Assembly: GCA_046566065.1 (NCBI GenBank)
Contig: JBKHXK010000021.1
Coordinates: forward strand, 1-42,996
DNA: 42,996 bases
Direction: 5' to 3'
DNA from: MB1-2 sp046566065
Lineage (GTDB): Bacteria > Actinomycetota > CADDZG01 > WHSQ01
Positions 1-10,464 of this stretch are shown in pieces. Under the pieces are notes generated by a model. That model was given only the letters and a program-made list of their open reading frames with translations. It did not search any database and was not told the origin of the DNA. The position numbers and the translations under genes were made by a program. Positions within the stretch are counted from its first letter, which is position 1, and each line of letters begins with the position of its first letter.

Positions 1-2
1 AC

Positions 3-74
3 CACGATCACATCGCCGAGTCCATCGTCATCAAAGCGCGACTCGGTTCCGGGGTGCCTGGGAACGGTCGCTGA
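3..74 (+). CDS. possible C-terminal end of a truncated upstream gene
   Basis: A reading frame open from the window edge encodes about 23 residues (HDHIAESIVIKARLG then a glycine/proline-rich tail) and stops at TGA 72-74, 23 bases before the end of the convergent UvrA-like gene. The short peptide looks like a plausible protein C-terminus, but it is too short to assign to a family. It could be chance; the only support is the uninterrupted frame and the convergent layout. Confidence 0.3.
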   Translation, partial: HDHIAESIVIKARLGSGVPGNGR

Positions 75-97
75 AGGGTCCGCGGGCCCGCCGCCGG

Positions 98-2494
<2,397 letters not shown>

Positions 2495-2543
2495 ACTCAC
2501 CCCATCCCTAGTCACTCGTCCTGAGCCGGGCAAAGCTACGCCA

Positions 2544-2549
2544 TAGGAT
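2544..2549 (+). promoter_or_regulatory. -10 element (TAGGAT) for the 2556 gene, predicted leaderless
   Basis: TAGGAT fits the actinobacterial TANNNT -10 pattern and ends 6 bases before the ATG at 2556. Transcription would therefore start at or next to the A of the start codon. There is no convincing -35 box and no Shine-Dalgarno sequence. Confidence 0.4.
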
Positions 2550-2555
2550 GCGCCT

Positions 2556-2822
2556 ATGACCGCATCCGAACTGCACGATCTGCCCTCTGCCGAGCTTCAC
2601 GATCGCGCGATGAAGAAGGCGCGCGAGCACCTCGACGTTCGCTTCCTGTGGAGGCTCTTGCGGTCTCTGCCGGCCGCGCAGGCGGCGGGAGGCGACATCC
2701 ACGAAGCGGACGCCGACATCACGCACGTATCCGCCTTGATCACCGACGCTCTCAATGCGAAGGACGACCCGGAAGCTCTCGAAGGTCTCCGTCCCCTCTA
2801 CATCGACTACCTGAGCAGCTGA
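2556..2822 (+). CDS. small conserved-looking hypothetical protein (88 aa)
   Basis: I do not recognise the family. The 88-residue product is acidic and mostly helical in character, with no signal peptide, membrane segment or cysteine motif. It contains an RFLWRLLRSLP stretch near residue 30, then an Asp-rich segment (GGDIHEADADI) and a C-terminal YIDYLSS. The predicted helix pattern suggests a compact cytosolic helical protein. The start ATG has a -10-like TAGGAT 6 bases upstream, so it may be leaderless. It lies between the divergent UvrA-like gene and the cupredoxin gene; codon use matches its neighbours. Confidence 0.6.
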   Translation: MTASELHDLPSAELHDRAMKKAREHLDVRFLWRLLRSLPAAQAAGGDIHEADADITHVSALITDALNAKDDPEALEGLRPLYIDYLSS

Positions 2823-2909
2823 CCCTGGGTAGTCGTAGTTCTCGAGCTTGTGGGACCATTCGGTGAGATCCAGCGCATCATCGAGCGATGTTCTGTTAAG
2901 GAGGACACG

Positions 2910-3293
2910 TTGAGGAGTCGGACGCGGGTCGGTTGCGCGGCGGTCATTGCGGTGCTCGCACTCGGAGCATGCGCGGGCGGAGGTCAGGGAGCGCCTCCAG
3001 GCTCCGGGGTCGGTGAGGAAGACGCCGGTCCCGTGGGGGCCGAGATCGAAGCGACGAACTTCGCGTTCGAACCAACCGAGATCTCGATCGCTCAGGGCGA
3101 GTCGGTGAAGATCACGAATGCCGGCAAGACCCTTCACAACTTCACCGTCGACGGAGAAGACGTCACCTCAGGAAACGTGCCTTCTGGCCAGTCCGCCACT
3201 GCGAACACCAGCAGTCTCGAACCAGGAAGCTACGAGTTCTTCTGCTCCCTCCACCGAGCGGCCATGCAGGGAACCCTGGAGGTGGAGGGCTAA
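2910..3293 (+). CDS. cupredoxin-domain lipoprotein
   Basis: Predicted type I copper protein of the plastocyanin/azurin fold, anchored outside the membrane as a lipoprotein. The start is TTG at 2910, with a strong AAGGAGG ending 5 bases upstream. This gives 127 aa beginning MRSRTRVGC and a lipobox LALGAC, so the mature protein would start at that Cys. A Gly/Pro-rich linker follows, then the domain. Copper ligands visible are the His in KTLHNF and the C-terminal cluster CSLHRAAM (Cys, His, Met). Family knowledge: such proteins shuttle electrons or bind copper at the cell surface. The partner is unknown. Its stop overlaps the convergent sigma-factor gene by 4 bases. Confidence 0.8.
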   Translation: MRSRTRVGCAAVIAVLALGACAGGGQGAPPGSGVGEEDAGPVGAEIEATNFAFEPTEISIAQGESVKITNAGKTLHNFTVDGEDVTSGNVPSGQSATANTSSLEPGSYEFFCSLHRAAMQGTLEVEG

Positions 3294-3943
3294 GCGCTGA
3301 GGCGCTGCAGCAAGGCATCGCGCAGGAGGGCCAGGGCACGCCGATGCAACTGGCAGGCCCGGGACTCGGTGACACCGAGGTCTCTGCCGATCTCGGCCAA
3401 TCGACGGCCCTGGTAGTAGTGCTGCTGGATGACCAGACGCTCTCGATCGGGCAAGGTCGCCATGGCCTCGATCACTTCCTCATGGTCGGCCTCTAGCTCC
3501 AGTGCGTCGGAGACGTGCGCTGCGAAGGGATCGCTCAGGCTGTCCTCGAGCCGGGCCCCCACCGCGGTGCGAGCGGTCTGGAAGTCGACCGGGATGACTT
3601 TCTCGATCACGCGGCTGGCCGCTTGACTCGCTCGGCGAGGCAACCAGTTGAGCGACCGGATGCCATCGCTCATCGCCCCTCGGATCCGCCTCGAGCCGTA
3701 CGTCTCGAACCTGTTGCCCAACTCCGGACGGAACTTGTCGACCGCGTCCATCAGGCCCAGGACGCCGAAGCTGTAGATATCCGGGCGGTTGGAATCGGGG
3801 ACCGCACGAGCTGCCCGCCCGGCGAGGAACTCCACGACCGGCAGGTAGTGGCAGATCAGCTGCTCGCGCACCTCCGCATCGCCGGTGGCGCGCCAGGTGA
3901 GCCATAGCTCGTCCAGCTCGGTCTGTGAGAATCCCCGGTCCAT
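3290..3943 (-). CDS. alternative sigma factor, sigma-28 (WhiG/FliA) type
   Basis: RNA polymerase sigma-70 family factor of 217 aa with regions 2 (about 25-95), 3 (95-150) and 4 (160-215). Seen: the sigma-28 hallmark around residues 78-100 (FETYGSRRIRGAMSDGIRS followed by LNWLPRR), and a region 4 helix-turn-helix (RLAEIGRDLGVTESRACQLHRRAL). There is no ECF-type truncation. In this family, FliA controls flagellar genes and WhiG controls Streptomyces sporulation. Neither regulon is present in the window and no anti-sigma gene adjoins it, so the target genes are unknown. The start ATG at 3943 follows a GGGGAG ribosome site. It is monocistronic. Confidence 0.85.
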   Translation of the reverse strand: MDRGFSQTELDELWLTWRATGDAEVREQLICHYLPVVEFLAGRAARAVPDSNRPDIYSFGVLGLMDAVDKFRPELGNRFETYGSRRIRGAMSDGIRSLNWLPRRASQAASRVIEKVIPVDFQTARTAVGARLEDSLSDPFAAHVSDALELEADHEEVIEAMATLPDRERLVIQQHYYQGRRLAEIGRDLGVTESRACQLHRRALALLRDALLQRLSA

Positions 3944-4143
3944 CGTCTCCCCGTTGCCTCAGGTCTTAACGAACATGCACAAGTTCAACGATGGTGACAC
4001 CTGGACAAGCGGAACGCAATCCCCAATCCGGTCAAGTGGGACACGATTTGTGGGAGTAAGTCCGAATGACATCGATGGGATTACCGGTCACCCGGGGACC
4101 TAGGGATCCGGCGCGGCGCGCATAGACAAGGAGATCTCTCGGG

Positions 4144-4217
4144 CTCCGGGGGCGGGACTCGAACCCGCAACCCTCCGGTTAACAGCCGGATGCTCTGCCT
4201 GATTGAGCTACCCCGGA
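4144..4217 (-). tRNA. tRNA-Asn (anticodon GTT)
   Basis: A 74-nt cloverleaf: acceptor TCCGGGG pairs with CCCCGGA, D arm GCTC...GAGC, anticodon arm TCCGG-CTGTTAA-CCGGA (GTT, Asn), T arm GCGGG-TTCGAGT-CCCGC, discriminator G. CCA is not encoded; the next bases are CCC. A weak TAAGAT -10 (atctta on the plus strand, 4231-4236) lies 13 bases upstream. Confidence 0.97.
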
Positions 4218-4314
4218 AATGAGAAGGTGCATCTTAGAACGCTCGTCGGGTGGGTTGGCAGACCGCCGAACGGGCATGACGAGATGTGAAAGAGCATCGA
4301 GGAGGGAGCTTGAT

Positions 4315-4611
4315 ATGCGCGGACGTCTAGGGCTTTTCGTGGGATTCGGAGCCGGTTACGTGCTGGGGGCCAAAGCGGGGACCCAGCGGTACGAGCAACT
4401 TCGCAGGTTGTACGACAACCTCCTGGCCTCCCCCGCGTTCCGGTCCGCCTCCGCCAGGGCGAAGGACGCGGTGGGCACCGGGTTCGAACAGGCCAAAGAC
4501 AGGGCCTCGGACGGGGTCTCCAAGGTCTCTGAGGTCGTTAGAGAGAAGCGATCCGGCAACGGTGAGGGTCATGCGGCGAACCTGTCGGTAGCTCCGCCGC
4601 CCGCGCACTAG
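4315..4611 (+). CDS. small membrane-anchored protein with N-terminal glycine-rich segment
   Basis: A 98-aa product beginning MRGRLGLFVGFGAGYVLGAKAG. I chose the ATG at 4315 because AGGAGGG (4300-4306) sits 8 bases upstream; the open frame extends 32 codons further without a better start. One short hydrophobic Gly-rich N-terminal helix is followed by an Arg/Lys/Glu-rich, Ala-rich amphipathic tail (about residues 25-80) and a Pro/Ala end. This layout resembles YtxH-like small actinobacterial membrane proteins. No enzymatic motif is seen and the function is unknown. It is convergent with rpoD, 7 bases apart. Confidence 0.65.
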   Translation: MRGRLGLFVGFGAGYVLGAKAGTQRYEQLRRLYDNLLASPAFRSASARAKDAVGTGFEQAKDRASDGVSKVSEVVREKRSGNGEGHAANLSVAPPPAH

Positions 4612-4618
4612 CGCGGTC

Positions 4619-5881
4619 CTACTCGAGGTAGTCCCGTAGCTTCTGGCTTCTCGAGGGGTGCCTCAGCTTCGAAAGCGTCTTCGACTCGATCTGCCTGATC
4701 CGCTCCCGCGTCACACCGAACTTCTTCCCCACGTCCTCGAGCGTACGGGGCTGCCCGTCCACCAAGCCGAAGCGGAGCCGGATGACCTCTTTCTCACGAC
4801 CCGACAGGGTGTGAAGGACCGACTCCAGCTGCTCTTGGAGCAAGCGGAAGGAAGCTCGCTCGAGAGGAACCGGGGCATCGGCATCTTCGATGAAATCGCC
4901 GAGGTGTGAGTCCTCCTCTTCGCCGACAGGTGTCTCCAGAGACACCGGCTCCTGCGAGATCTTCTGGATCTCGCGCACCTTCTTCGGGGTGAGCTCCATC
5001 TGTTCCGCGATCTCGTCTGCGGTCGGCTCGCGGCCCAGGTCCTGCAGCAGTTGCCGCTGGATGCGCACCAGTTTGTTGATCGTCTCGACCATGTGGACGG
5101 GGATGCGGATCGTTCGAGCCTGATCGGCGATGGCTCTGGTGATGGCCTGACGGATCCACCAGGTCGCGTACGTCGAGAACTTGAAGCCCTTGGCGTAGTC
5201 GAACTTCTCGACGGCTCGGATCAGACCGAGGTTCCCCTCTTGGATCAGGTCGAGGAAAGCCATACCGCGACCGACGTAACGCTTCGCGATCGAAACGACC
5301 AGCCGGAGGTTGGCCTCGACGAGATGCCGCTTGGCCATGGCGCCATCGCGACGCGTCATGCGCAGCTCGAGACGTTCGTCGTCACTGAGCTTCGCGCCGG
5401 ACTCCAGTTTCTCTTCCGCGATCAACCCGGCCTCTATCCGCTTCGCCAGGGAGACCTCTTCTTGCGCGGTCAGCAGCGGGACGCGACCGATCTCCTTCAG
5501 GTACATGCGGACCGGATCGTTGGTGGGGGCCTTGAGGGCCATGTCGACCTCGCGTCGGGCGCGCACACGATCCTCATCGGCGTCCGGAGCGGGAGTCTCG
5601 GCCTCCTCCTCTTCCTCTTCTTCCTCCGCGATCGCCTCGTCCTCGACGACGTCGACATTGAGCTCGACCAACCGCAGGTACACCGCGTCGACCTGGTCGG
5701 GCGTCAGGTCGAGGACCGAGAGCTTCTCGGCCAGATCTGCGGCCGTGATGCTGCCCTCTTGCTTAGCGGAGCGGACGATCTTGTCGACCTCGAGCTGTGC
5801 GGGAGCCGCGGCACCCTCCGCGGTCATCTCTGCGCCCTCTGGAGCCTCTTTGGTACCGGCCGAAGCAGGCGGCTGCGGCAT
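4619..5881 (-). CDS. rpoD: primary RNA polymerase sigma factor RpoD/SigA
   Basis: Housekeeping sigma-70, 420 aa. It has a short N-terminal 1.1-like segment (about 30-80), an acidic run of glutamates (about 84-95), region 1.2 from about 120 (NDPVRMYLKEIGRVPLL), region 2 (about 185-265, KGFKFSTYATWWIRQAITRA, the -10 binding helix), region 3 (about 265-340) and region 4.2 (about 380-410, TLEDVGKKFGVTRERIRQIE). The start codon directly abuts the stop of dnaG (stop 5882-5884, start at 5881). This is the classic dnaG-rpoD part of the macromolecular synthesis operon, so the gene is probably translationally coupled to dnaG. Confidence 0.97.
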   Translation of the reverse strand: MPQPPASAGTKEAPEGAEMTAEGAAAPAQLEVDKIVRSAKQEGSITAADLAEKLSVLDLTPDQVDAVYLRLVELNVDVVEDEAIAEEEEEEEEAETPAPDADEDRVRARREVDMALKAPTNDPVRMYLKEIGRVPLLTAQEEVSLAKRIEAGLIAEEKLESGAKLSDDERLELRMTRRDGAMAKRHLVEANLRLVVSIAKRYVGRGMAFLDLIQEGNLGLIRAVEKFDYAKGFKFSTYATWWIRQAITRAIADQARTIRIPVHMVETINKLVRIQRQLLQDLGREPTADEIAEQMELTPKKVREIQKISQEPVSLETPVGEEEDSHLGDFIEDADAPVPLERASFRLLQEQLESVLHTLSGREKEVIRLRFGLVDGQPRTLEDVGKKFGVTRERIRQIESKTLSKLRHPSRSQKLRDYLE

Positions 5882-8509
5882 CTAGGACACCCCCTGGAGG
5901 GTGCGTAGCAGATCGCGGCGACGGGCCTCGAGCCCTACGAGCTCGGTGAAGAGTGCGTCGTGTCTCTGGGCCTCATCGAGAGGGTTGAGCTCCTGGAGGG
6001 TGTCCCTGCGGCGTTTGATCTCACGCTCCAGTTTGAACACGCGCAGGCGGGTGAAGACCTCGGCCGTCCCGGCATCGTCGTCCTCTTCGAGCTCGGCTGG
6101 CTCCCGCTCGACCGCCAGTTCGGTGAATAGCTCGCGTGCCTCGGGCGACAAACGCTCCGCTACCGCGGCGGTGTCCTTCACCGACTTCATAGACCGCGCT
6201 TCGCGGAACAGCTCGCGACGAGCCGGAGATGTGAAGTCGGTCTCTTGTATGTCGTCCAGGAATCGCGCGATGCGATCGGTCTTCGTAAGCAACAACTGCA
6301 GTGCCTCTCGTTCAACTTTCACGTGACCGGGCAGGCGACGCTCCCGATCTCTACCTGCTCCCCCATACGCCGCCATGGGTCCGGAAGAGCGATCTGTAAG
6401 CGCTCTCTGGACGGCCTCTGGCTGGACGCCGATCCGTCGCGCGACCATGAATGCGTACTCGTGTCGCGCTATCGGATCTGGCAGCCACCCTAGCACTTGC
6501 ACCGCCTCCCGAACCGCCTTGGAACGCGCCTCCGGGGTGTCCAACGCAAGCTTGGATATCGTCTGTTCGAGCTTGAATTCCAGCAACGGTTGACCGGCTT
6601 CGATGACCTTTGCGATACCCTCCGCGCCCTCCTGTGCCACCACGTCGGCGGGATCTCTGCCCGGCGGTAGCGGAGCGACCAGAACCTCCAATCCGATCCT
6701 GTGATGTAAGCCGAACCCGCGTTCCGTTGCAGCTTGACCGGCGTTGTCCGAGTCGAACATCAACACCGCGCGCGACGAGAACTTCTTCAGCAGCTCGAAG
6801 TGGGTTTCGCCGAGTGCGGTGCCGTTGGTAGCGACCGCTTGCGTGATCCCGGCTTCGTGCAGGGCGATCACGTCGGTGTATCCCTCGACCACGATCGCGT
6901 GGCTTCTGGCGATCGACGACTTCGCTCTGTTCAAGCCGTACATGAAGCGCGATTTGGAGAACAGAGGTGTCTCCCCGGTGTTCAGGTACTTCGGCTGCTG
7001 ATCGCCGAGCGCTCGGGCCCCGAAGGCGACCACGTCATCCTGCAGGCTCCAGGTCGGGAAGATGATGCGTTGCCTGAAGACGTCGAAAAGCGCCCCGTCC
7101 CGATCGCTGATCCGGCCCAGTCCCCCCGTGACCAGCTCTTCCTGGGTGAAGCCTTGGGAGAGCAGATGCCGGCACAGCGAATCCCTCCCCAGGGCGTAGC
7201 CGAGTTGCCAGCGCTCCGCGACCTCACGGCCGAATCCCCGCCCGCTCAGGTAGTTCCGGGCGGGCTCGGCGTCGGGTGACTCCATCAACGCTTTGTGGAA
7301 GAACTCCGCGGCGGCTCTGTTGGCATCGGCCAGTCTGCGTTTGACCCCGTAGGCCTGAGCCTGACCGGGCGTCTGGTCCTCGTAGCGGAGCTCGTAGTTG
7401 AACCTTCGCGCCACCCACTCGACGGCTTCGGGGAACGGGAGGTTCTCGATCTGCTGCACGAACTGATACACGTTGCCCCCGGCGCTGCAGCCGAAGCAGT
7501 TCCCGGTCAGGATGTTGTCCTCCAGAGCGAAGGCGTGCGTTCCGGGAACGACTGCGCAGAACACCTCTTCTACGCGGTCGGTGGGTTCCACCGACACGAC
7601 CGCCCACCCTCTCCTTTCACCGGCGCATCGATCGATGGTCGCTTCGAACCGTTCCTTGTGTTTGCCCAGCACGAAGAACTCGGGGGTAAGCGTGGTGTTC
7701 ATGAAGGTGACATGGAACAGATCGGAAGGCTCCCTGTCGGGGAATCCCTTGCGGCTCTGATGCTTTATCCCATAGGTCCCGATCCCGAGACGATTTGCCA
7801 GCGTCCTAACGAATTCGAGATGCTCTCTGGTCGCGCTGGAAATGATGACCTGGCCGTCCGTCGAGACACACCCATCGGCAGCGAAATAGCCGGCGAGCCA
7901 GCCGTACAGATACCCGGGTGCCTCATCCAAGGAGGGCAGCTCCTTGAAGTTGCCGTTTCGGTGCCCGTCTCCGAACACGAAGCCTTGAGCAACCCCGAAG
8001 GCGGACGGAGGTGTCTTGAGCCCGGCGACACCACCACGACCCACGACGCTAGCGAGCCGATGCTTAGGCTTCAGGTCCTTGGTGAGAACTTCCCTGTTGG
8101 TGGCACCGTTCCCACGGACGAACCAGCGATGTTCGTCCGTGGCGAAGATGGTCTTCTTCACCCGGTTCCTACTGAGTTCGATCTTCCATAGAGGCTGGAT
8201 GCCGAAGGATCTGATCTCGGCGTCGACCCATTTGCCACCGGTCGTCAGAAGGCGATGCACGTCCCCGGCAAGCTTTGCGATCGGAACCGTTCCTTGCCAG
8301 GTCATCACGCCCGTCTCCCCGGCCAAGCAGTGCCAGACCCCTTTGCCCGTGTCTACCGTGAACGAGGGCGTCTTCTCGGAGTGGAACGGACAGAGCCCCT
8401 TGAAGGTGTGTCCGCCGGCCTTCTTCAGGTGTGTGTGTGCCGAGATGACCTCGACCAGGTCGGCCTTTTCTCGCAGCAGATCGATGTCGTCTTCCCGGAT
8501 CTTCGCCAT
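5882..8509 (-). CDS. dnaG: DNA primase DnaG containing an intein
   Basis: Bacterial primase that makes RNA primers at the replication fork. The reading frame is 875 aa; removing residues 61-337 (an intein) leaves about 598 aa, the usual DnaG length. Seen: the start of the CHC2 zinc finger (CPFHSEKTPSF, residues 40-50) and GVWH at 57-60. Then comes the insertion, then CFGCSAGGNVYQF completing the zinc site, TOPRIM motifs (VVEGYTDVI; MFDSDNAGQ) and a C-terminal DnaB-interaction region. The ATG at 8509 follows an AAGGAA site. Splicing is required to join His60 to Cys338 and rebuild the Cys/His/Cys/Cys zinc ligands, so primase activity should depend on it. It is followed directly by rpoD. Confidence 0.96.
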   Translation of the reverse strand: MAKIREDDIDLLREKADLVEVISAHTHLKKAGGHTFKGLCPFHSEKTPSFTVDTGKGVWHCLAGETGVMTWQGTVPIAKLAGDVHRLLTTGGKWVDAEIRSFGIQPLWKIELSRNRVKKTIFATDEHRWFVRGNGATNREVLTKDLKPKHRLASVVGRGGVAGLKTPPSAFGVAQGFVFGDGHRNGNFKELPSLDEAPGYLYGWLAGYFAADGCVSTDGQVIISSATREHLEFVRTLANRLGIGTYGIKHQSRKGFPDREPSDLFHVTFMNTTLTPEFFVLGKHKERFEATIDRCAGERRGWAVVSVEPTDRVEEVFCAVVPGTHAFALEDNILTGNCFGCSAGGNVYQFVQQIENLPFPEAVEWVARRFNYELRYEDQTPGQAQAYGVKRRLADANRAAAEFFHKALMESPDAEPARNYLSGRGFGREVAERWQLGYALGRDSLCRHLLSQGFTQEELVTGGLGRISDRDGALFDVFRQRIIFPTWSLQDDVVAFGARALGDQQPKYLNTGETPLFSKSRFMYGLNRAKSSIARSHAIVVEGYTDVIALHEAGITQAVATNGTALGETHFELLKKFSSRAVLMFDSDNAGQAATERGFGLHHRIGLEVLVAPLPPGRDPADVVAQEGAEGIAKVIEAGQPLLEFKLEQTISKLALDTPEARSKAVREAVQVLGWLPDPIARHEYAFMVARRIGVQPEAVQRALTDRSSGPMAAYGGAGRDRERRLPGHVKVEREALQLLLTKTDRIARFLDDIQETDFTSPARRELFREARSMKSVKDTAAVAERLSPEARELFTELAVEREPAELEEDDDAGTAEVFTRLRVFKLEREIKRRRDTLQELNPLDEAQRHDALFTELVGLEARRRDLLRTLQGVS
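7499..8329 (-). mobile_element. intein with LAGLIDADG homing endonuclease in dnaG
   Basis: A 277-residue in-frame insertion in dnaG. Splice block A begins with Cys1 (CLAGETGVMT). Block B is TDEH (intein residues 64-67). Two LAGLIDADG-type motifs are visible: GFVFGDG (116-122) and LAGYFAADG (145-153). Blocks F/G read VPGTHAFALEDNILTGN, followed by Cys+1 of the extein. The terminal Asn is present, but the penultimate residue is Gly rather than the usual His. The insertion lies exactly before a zinc-ligand Cys, so that ligand also acts as the +1 nucleophile. The coding looks intact, suggesting splicing and possibly endonuclease activity. The borders follow from the uninterrupted CHC2 motif. Confidence 0.93.
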
Positions 8510-8555
8510 CGTGTTCCTTACCTGGGCGCGCGTTCAAGGCCGCGGGGAAGCGGTC

Positions 8556-9542
8556 TCATCCTAAGGCTCCATCCCCCACCCACGGCGGCGGTTCCCCGGT
8601 CACCTGTTGGTAGGCCCGCAGGGCGAACCGGTCCGTCATGCCGGCGACGTAGTCGACCGCGACGACCCTCGGATCGCCCTCCGGCCCCCCCGACGAAACA
8701 TGGTGTTCGAGCAGTGTTCCCAGGATCTCCTCGACCGAGGACTTGGTCTCGGCCCCCACGCGCCCCACGTACACCTTCTCGAACAGGAAGCTCCTCGTCG
8801 TCTTCATCGCCTCGAAGACCGAGGGGCTCATCTCGATCGAGTCCCCACCCTCGGACGTTTCCACCAGGTCCCCCACCATCGTCTTGATGCGGTCCGAGTG
8901 CGAGCTCCCCAGGACCCTGGTGGTCTGCTCCGGCAACTCGTCCTCGCGGAGTATCCCCGCACGCACGGCATCGTCGATGTCGTGATTGAGATACGCGATG
9001 CGGTCCGCATAGCGGGCGATCTGACCCTCCAAGGTGGCCGGCATCGTGGGCATCGACCAGGTGTGGTTGGCGATGCCGTCACGTACCTCCCATGTCAGGT
9101 TCAGCGCTTCGAGCACCTCGACGATCCGGACCGACTGGAGGTTGTGCCGGAAGCCCGGCAGGAACGCCGCCACCACTTCCTCTCCGAGGTGGCCGAAGGG
9201 CGTGTGACCCAGGTCGTGGCCGAGGCAGATCGCCTCCACTAGGTCCTCGTTCAAGCGGAGCGCCCGGGCGATCGTCCGGGCGACCTGCGTCACCTCGAGC
9301 GTGTGGGTCAGCCGAACCCTGTAGTGGTCTCCTTCCGGGGCGAGGAACACCTGCGTCTTGTGAGCGAGCCGCCTGAAGGCCTTGGAGTGGACGATCCGAT
9401 CCCGGTCGCGCTGGAAGCAGGTGCGCATGTCGTCTTCCGCCTCGGGGACCTCACGGCCCTTCGTCGACGCCGAGGGCGTGGCGCGTTCAGACAGGTGCTG
9501 GGCCTCCAGCGCTTCCGTGTGCAGTCGTGCGGTCACCACCAT
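8556..9542 (-). CDS. dgt: deoxyguanosinetriphosphate triphosphohydrolase-like protein (HD superfamily)
   Basis: A 328-aa HD-domain dNTP triphosphohydrolase of the dGTPase-like group, which hydrolyses dNTP to deoxynucleoside and triphosphate. Seen: KAFRRLAHKTQVF, the first His of the metal site in RLTHTLEVTQVAR, then CLGHDLGHTPFGH (HD pair) and later RYADRIAYLNHDIDDA with the distal Asp. In actinobacteria this gene commonly precedes dnaG, as it does here (46 bases apart), linking nucleotide-pool control with replication priming. The substrate preference is not visible. On the minus strand TACCGT ends 9 bases before the ATG, a possible near-leaderless promoter. Confidence 0.9.
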   Translation of the reverse strand: MVVTARLHTEALEAQHLSERATPSASTKGREVPEAEDDMRTCFQRDRDRIVHSKAFRRLAHKTQVFLAPEGDHYRVRLTHTLEVTQVARTIARALRLNEDLVEAICLGHDLGHTPFGHLGEEVVAAFLPGFRHNLQSVRIVEVLEALNLTWEVRDGIANHTWSMPTMPATLEGQIARYADRIAYLNHDIDDAVRAGILREDELPEQTTRVLGSSHSDRIKTMVGDLVETSEGGDSIEMSPSVFEAMKTTRSFLFEKVYVGRVGAETKSSVEEILGTLLEHHVSSGGPEGDPRVVAVDYVAGMTDRFALRAYQQVTGEPPPWVGDGALG

Positions 9543-9575
9543 CGCTGCGCGACGGTAGCACCGGCCTGTGACGCT

Positions 9576-10457
9576 CTAAGCGATCTTCCGGCGGTCGGTG
9601 CCTTGGTCGAGTTCGGTGACCTTCCAGTCCACCTCGACGGGGTCCCCGCCGATCTCGGCCAGTGTCTCTATCTCTGTCTTCACCCTCAAGGCGACCCTCT
9701 CCGCATCCGGTGCCGACGTCCCGGGCAGGATCAGGGTGAACGTGCCGGCGTCGTCTTGGAAGACGTGGTCGCTGGACCGGACCACTGCGCCGATGTGGTG
9801 GACGATGTTGGCCGTGAGATACCCGCGGATGTCGTAGCGAACCAGCGTCACGGCGGCCCCCTGGGTGTCCCAACGGCGCAACTGAGCATTGCGCCGGTCG
9901 CGCAGCGCCCATACGCCCACGTTCGGGAAGTCTCTCTCGTAGAACCCAAGCGACTCGCGCTCGGCGCGAAGAGCCTGCAACAGCAGCTTGCGCATGGCCG
10001 CCACGAGCAAGCGGGCCGCGATCAGGTCGGAACCGTGGAAGCGGGCGGGCTCGTTCGATGTGATCGTCACCAGACCGATCGGGGGTCCCTCCAGATGCAG
10101 CGGGATCGTGATGAGCGAGACCTCGTCGGGGGTGCGATCTACTCCCGAGAAGCGGGTGTCGCGGGAGACGTCATGTGAGATCAGGGCCCGGCCCGCTCGG
10201 AAGCAGGTTCCCTCCAGCGACCCTTCTGCGGGGACCTCCCGGGCGAGAAGGTGCTGAGAACCGGCATCGGCATAGCAGGCGACCAGCCGGCCCTCCTTCT
10301 CCAGAAGCACGGCGGCTCGATCGGCTCGGGTGAGCTGCGCGAACCCCTCGACGAAAAGACGAAGAGCGTCTGGTAGCTCGGAACAACGAGAAGCGTCGGC
10401 AACGACGGCGGCCACTCGGGCCAATAGATCGGACGTGATCTCTCTCTGCGCGGTCAT
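9576..10457 (-). CDS. GAF plus degenerate GGDEF protein, likely cyclic-di-GMP receptor
   Basis: A 293-aa cytosolic protein: a GAF domain (about 20-160), a helical linker, and a GGDEF-fold remnant (about 200-270). The catalytic GG(D/E)EF is replaced by DAGTF (236-240), so diguanylate cyclase activity is not expected. The inhibitory-site pattern RxxD is kept (RSSD, 227-230) at the usual spacing, followed by LILPGTSAPDAERVA as in true GGDEF domains. GAF plus dead GGDEF with an intact I-site recalls PelD-type cyclic-di-GMP receptors, but there is no membrane region. Its 5' leader is a cyclic-di-GMP riboswitch whose 3' edge runs into the Shine-Dalgarno AAGGAG. The role is inferred; what it controls is unknown. 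Confidence 0.8.
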   Translation of the reverse strand: MTAQREITSDLLARVAAVVADASRCSELPDALRLFVEGFAQLTRADRAAVLLEKEGRLVACYADAGSQHLLAREVPAEGSLEGTCFRAGRALISHDVSRDTRFSGVDRTPDEVSLITIPLHLEGPPIGLVTITSNEPARFHGSDLIAARLLVAAMRKLLLQALRAERESLGFYERDFPNVGVWALRDRRNAQLRRWDTQGAAVTLVRYDIRGYLTANIVHHIGAVVRSSDHVFQDDAGTFTLILPGTSAPDAERVALRVKTEIETLAEIGGDPVEVDWKVTELDQGTDRRKIA

Positions 10458-10464
10458 CTCTCTC

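Noticed and set aside
3960..4140. Possible short repeats (tggacaagcgg / ggtcaagtggg) between the sigma gene and tRNA-Asn.
   Set aside because: The similarity is weak and there is no array or palindrome; the 200 bases hold only the sigma-gene leader and tRNA flank as far as I can see.
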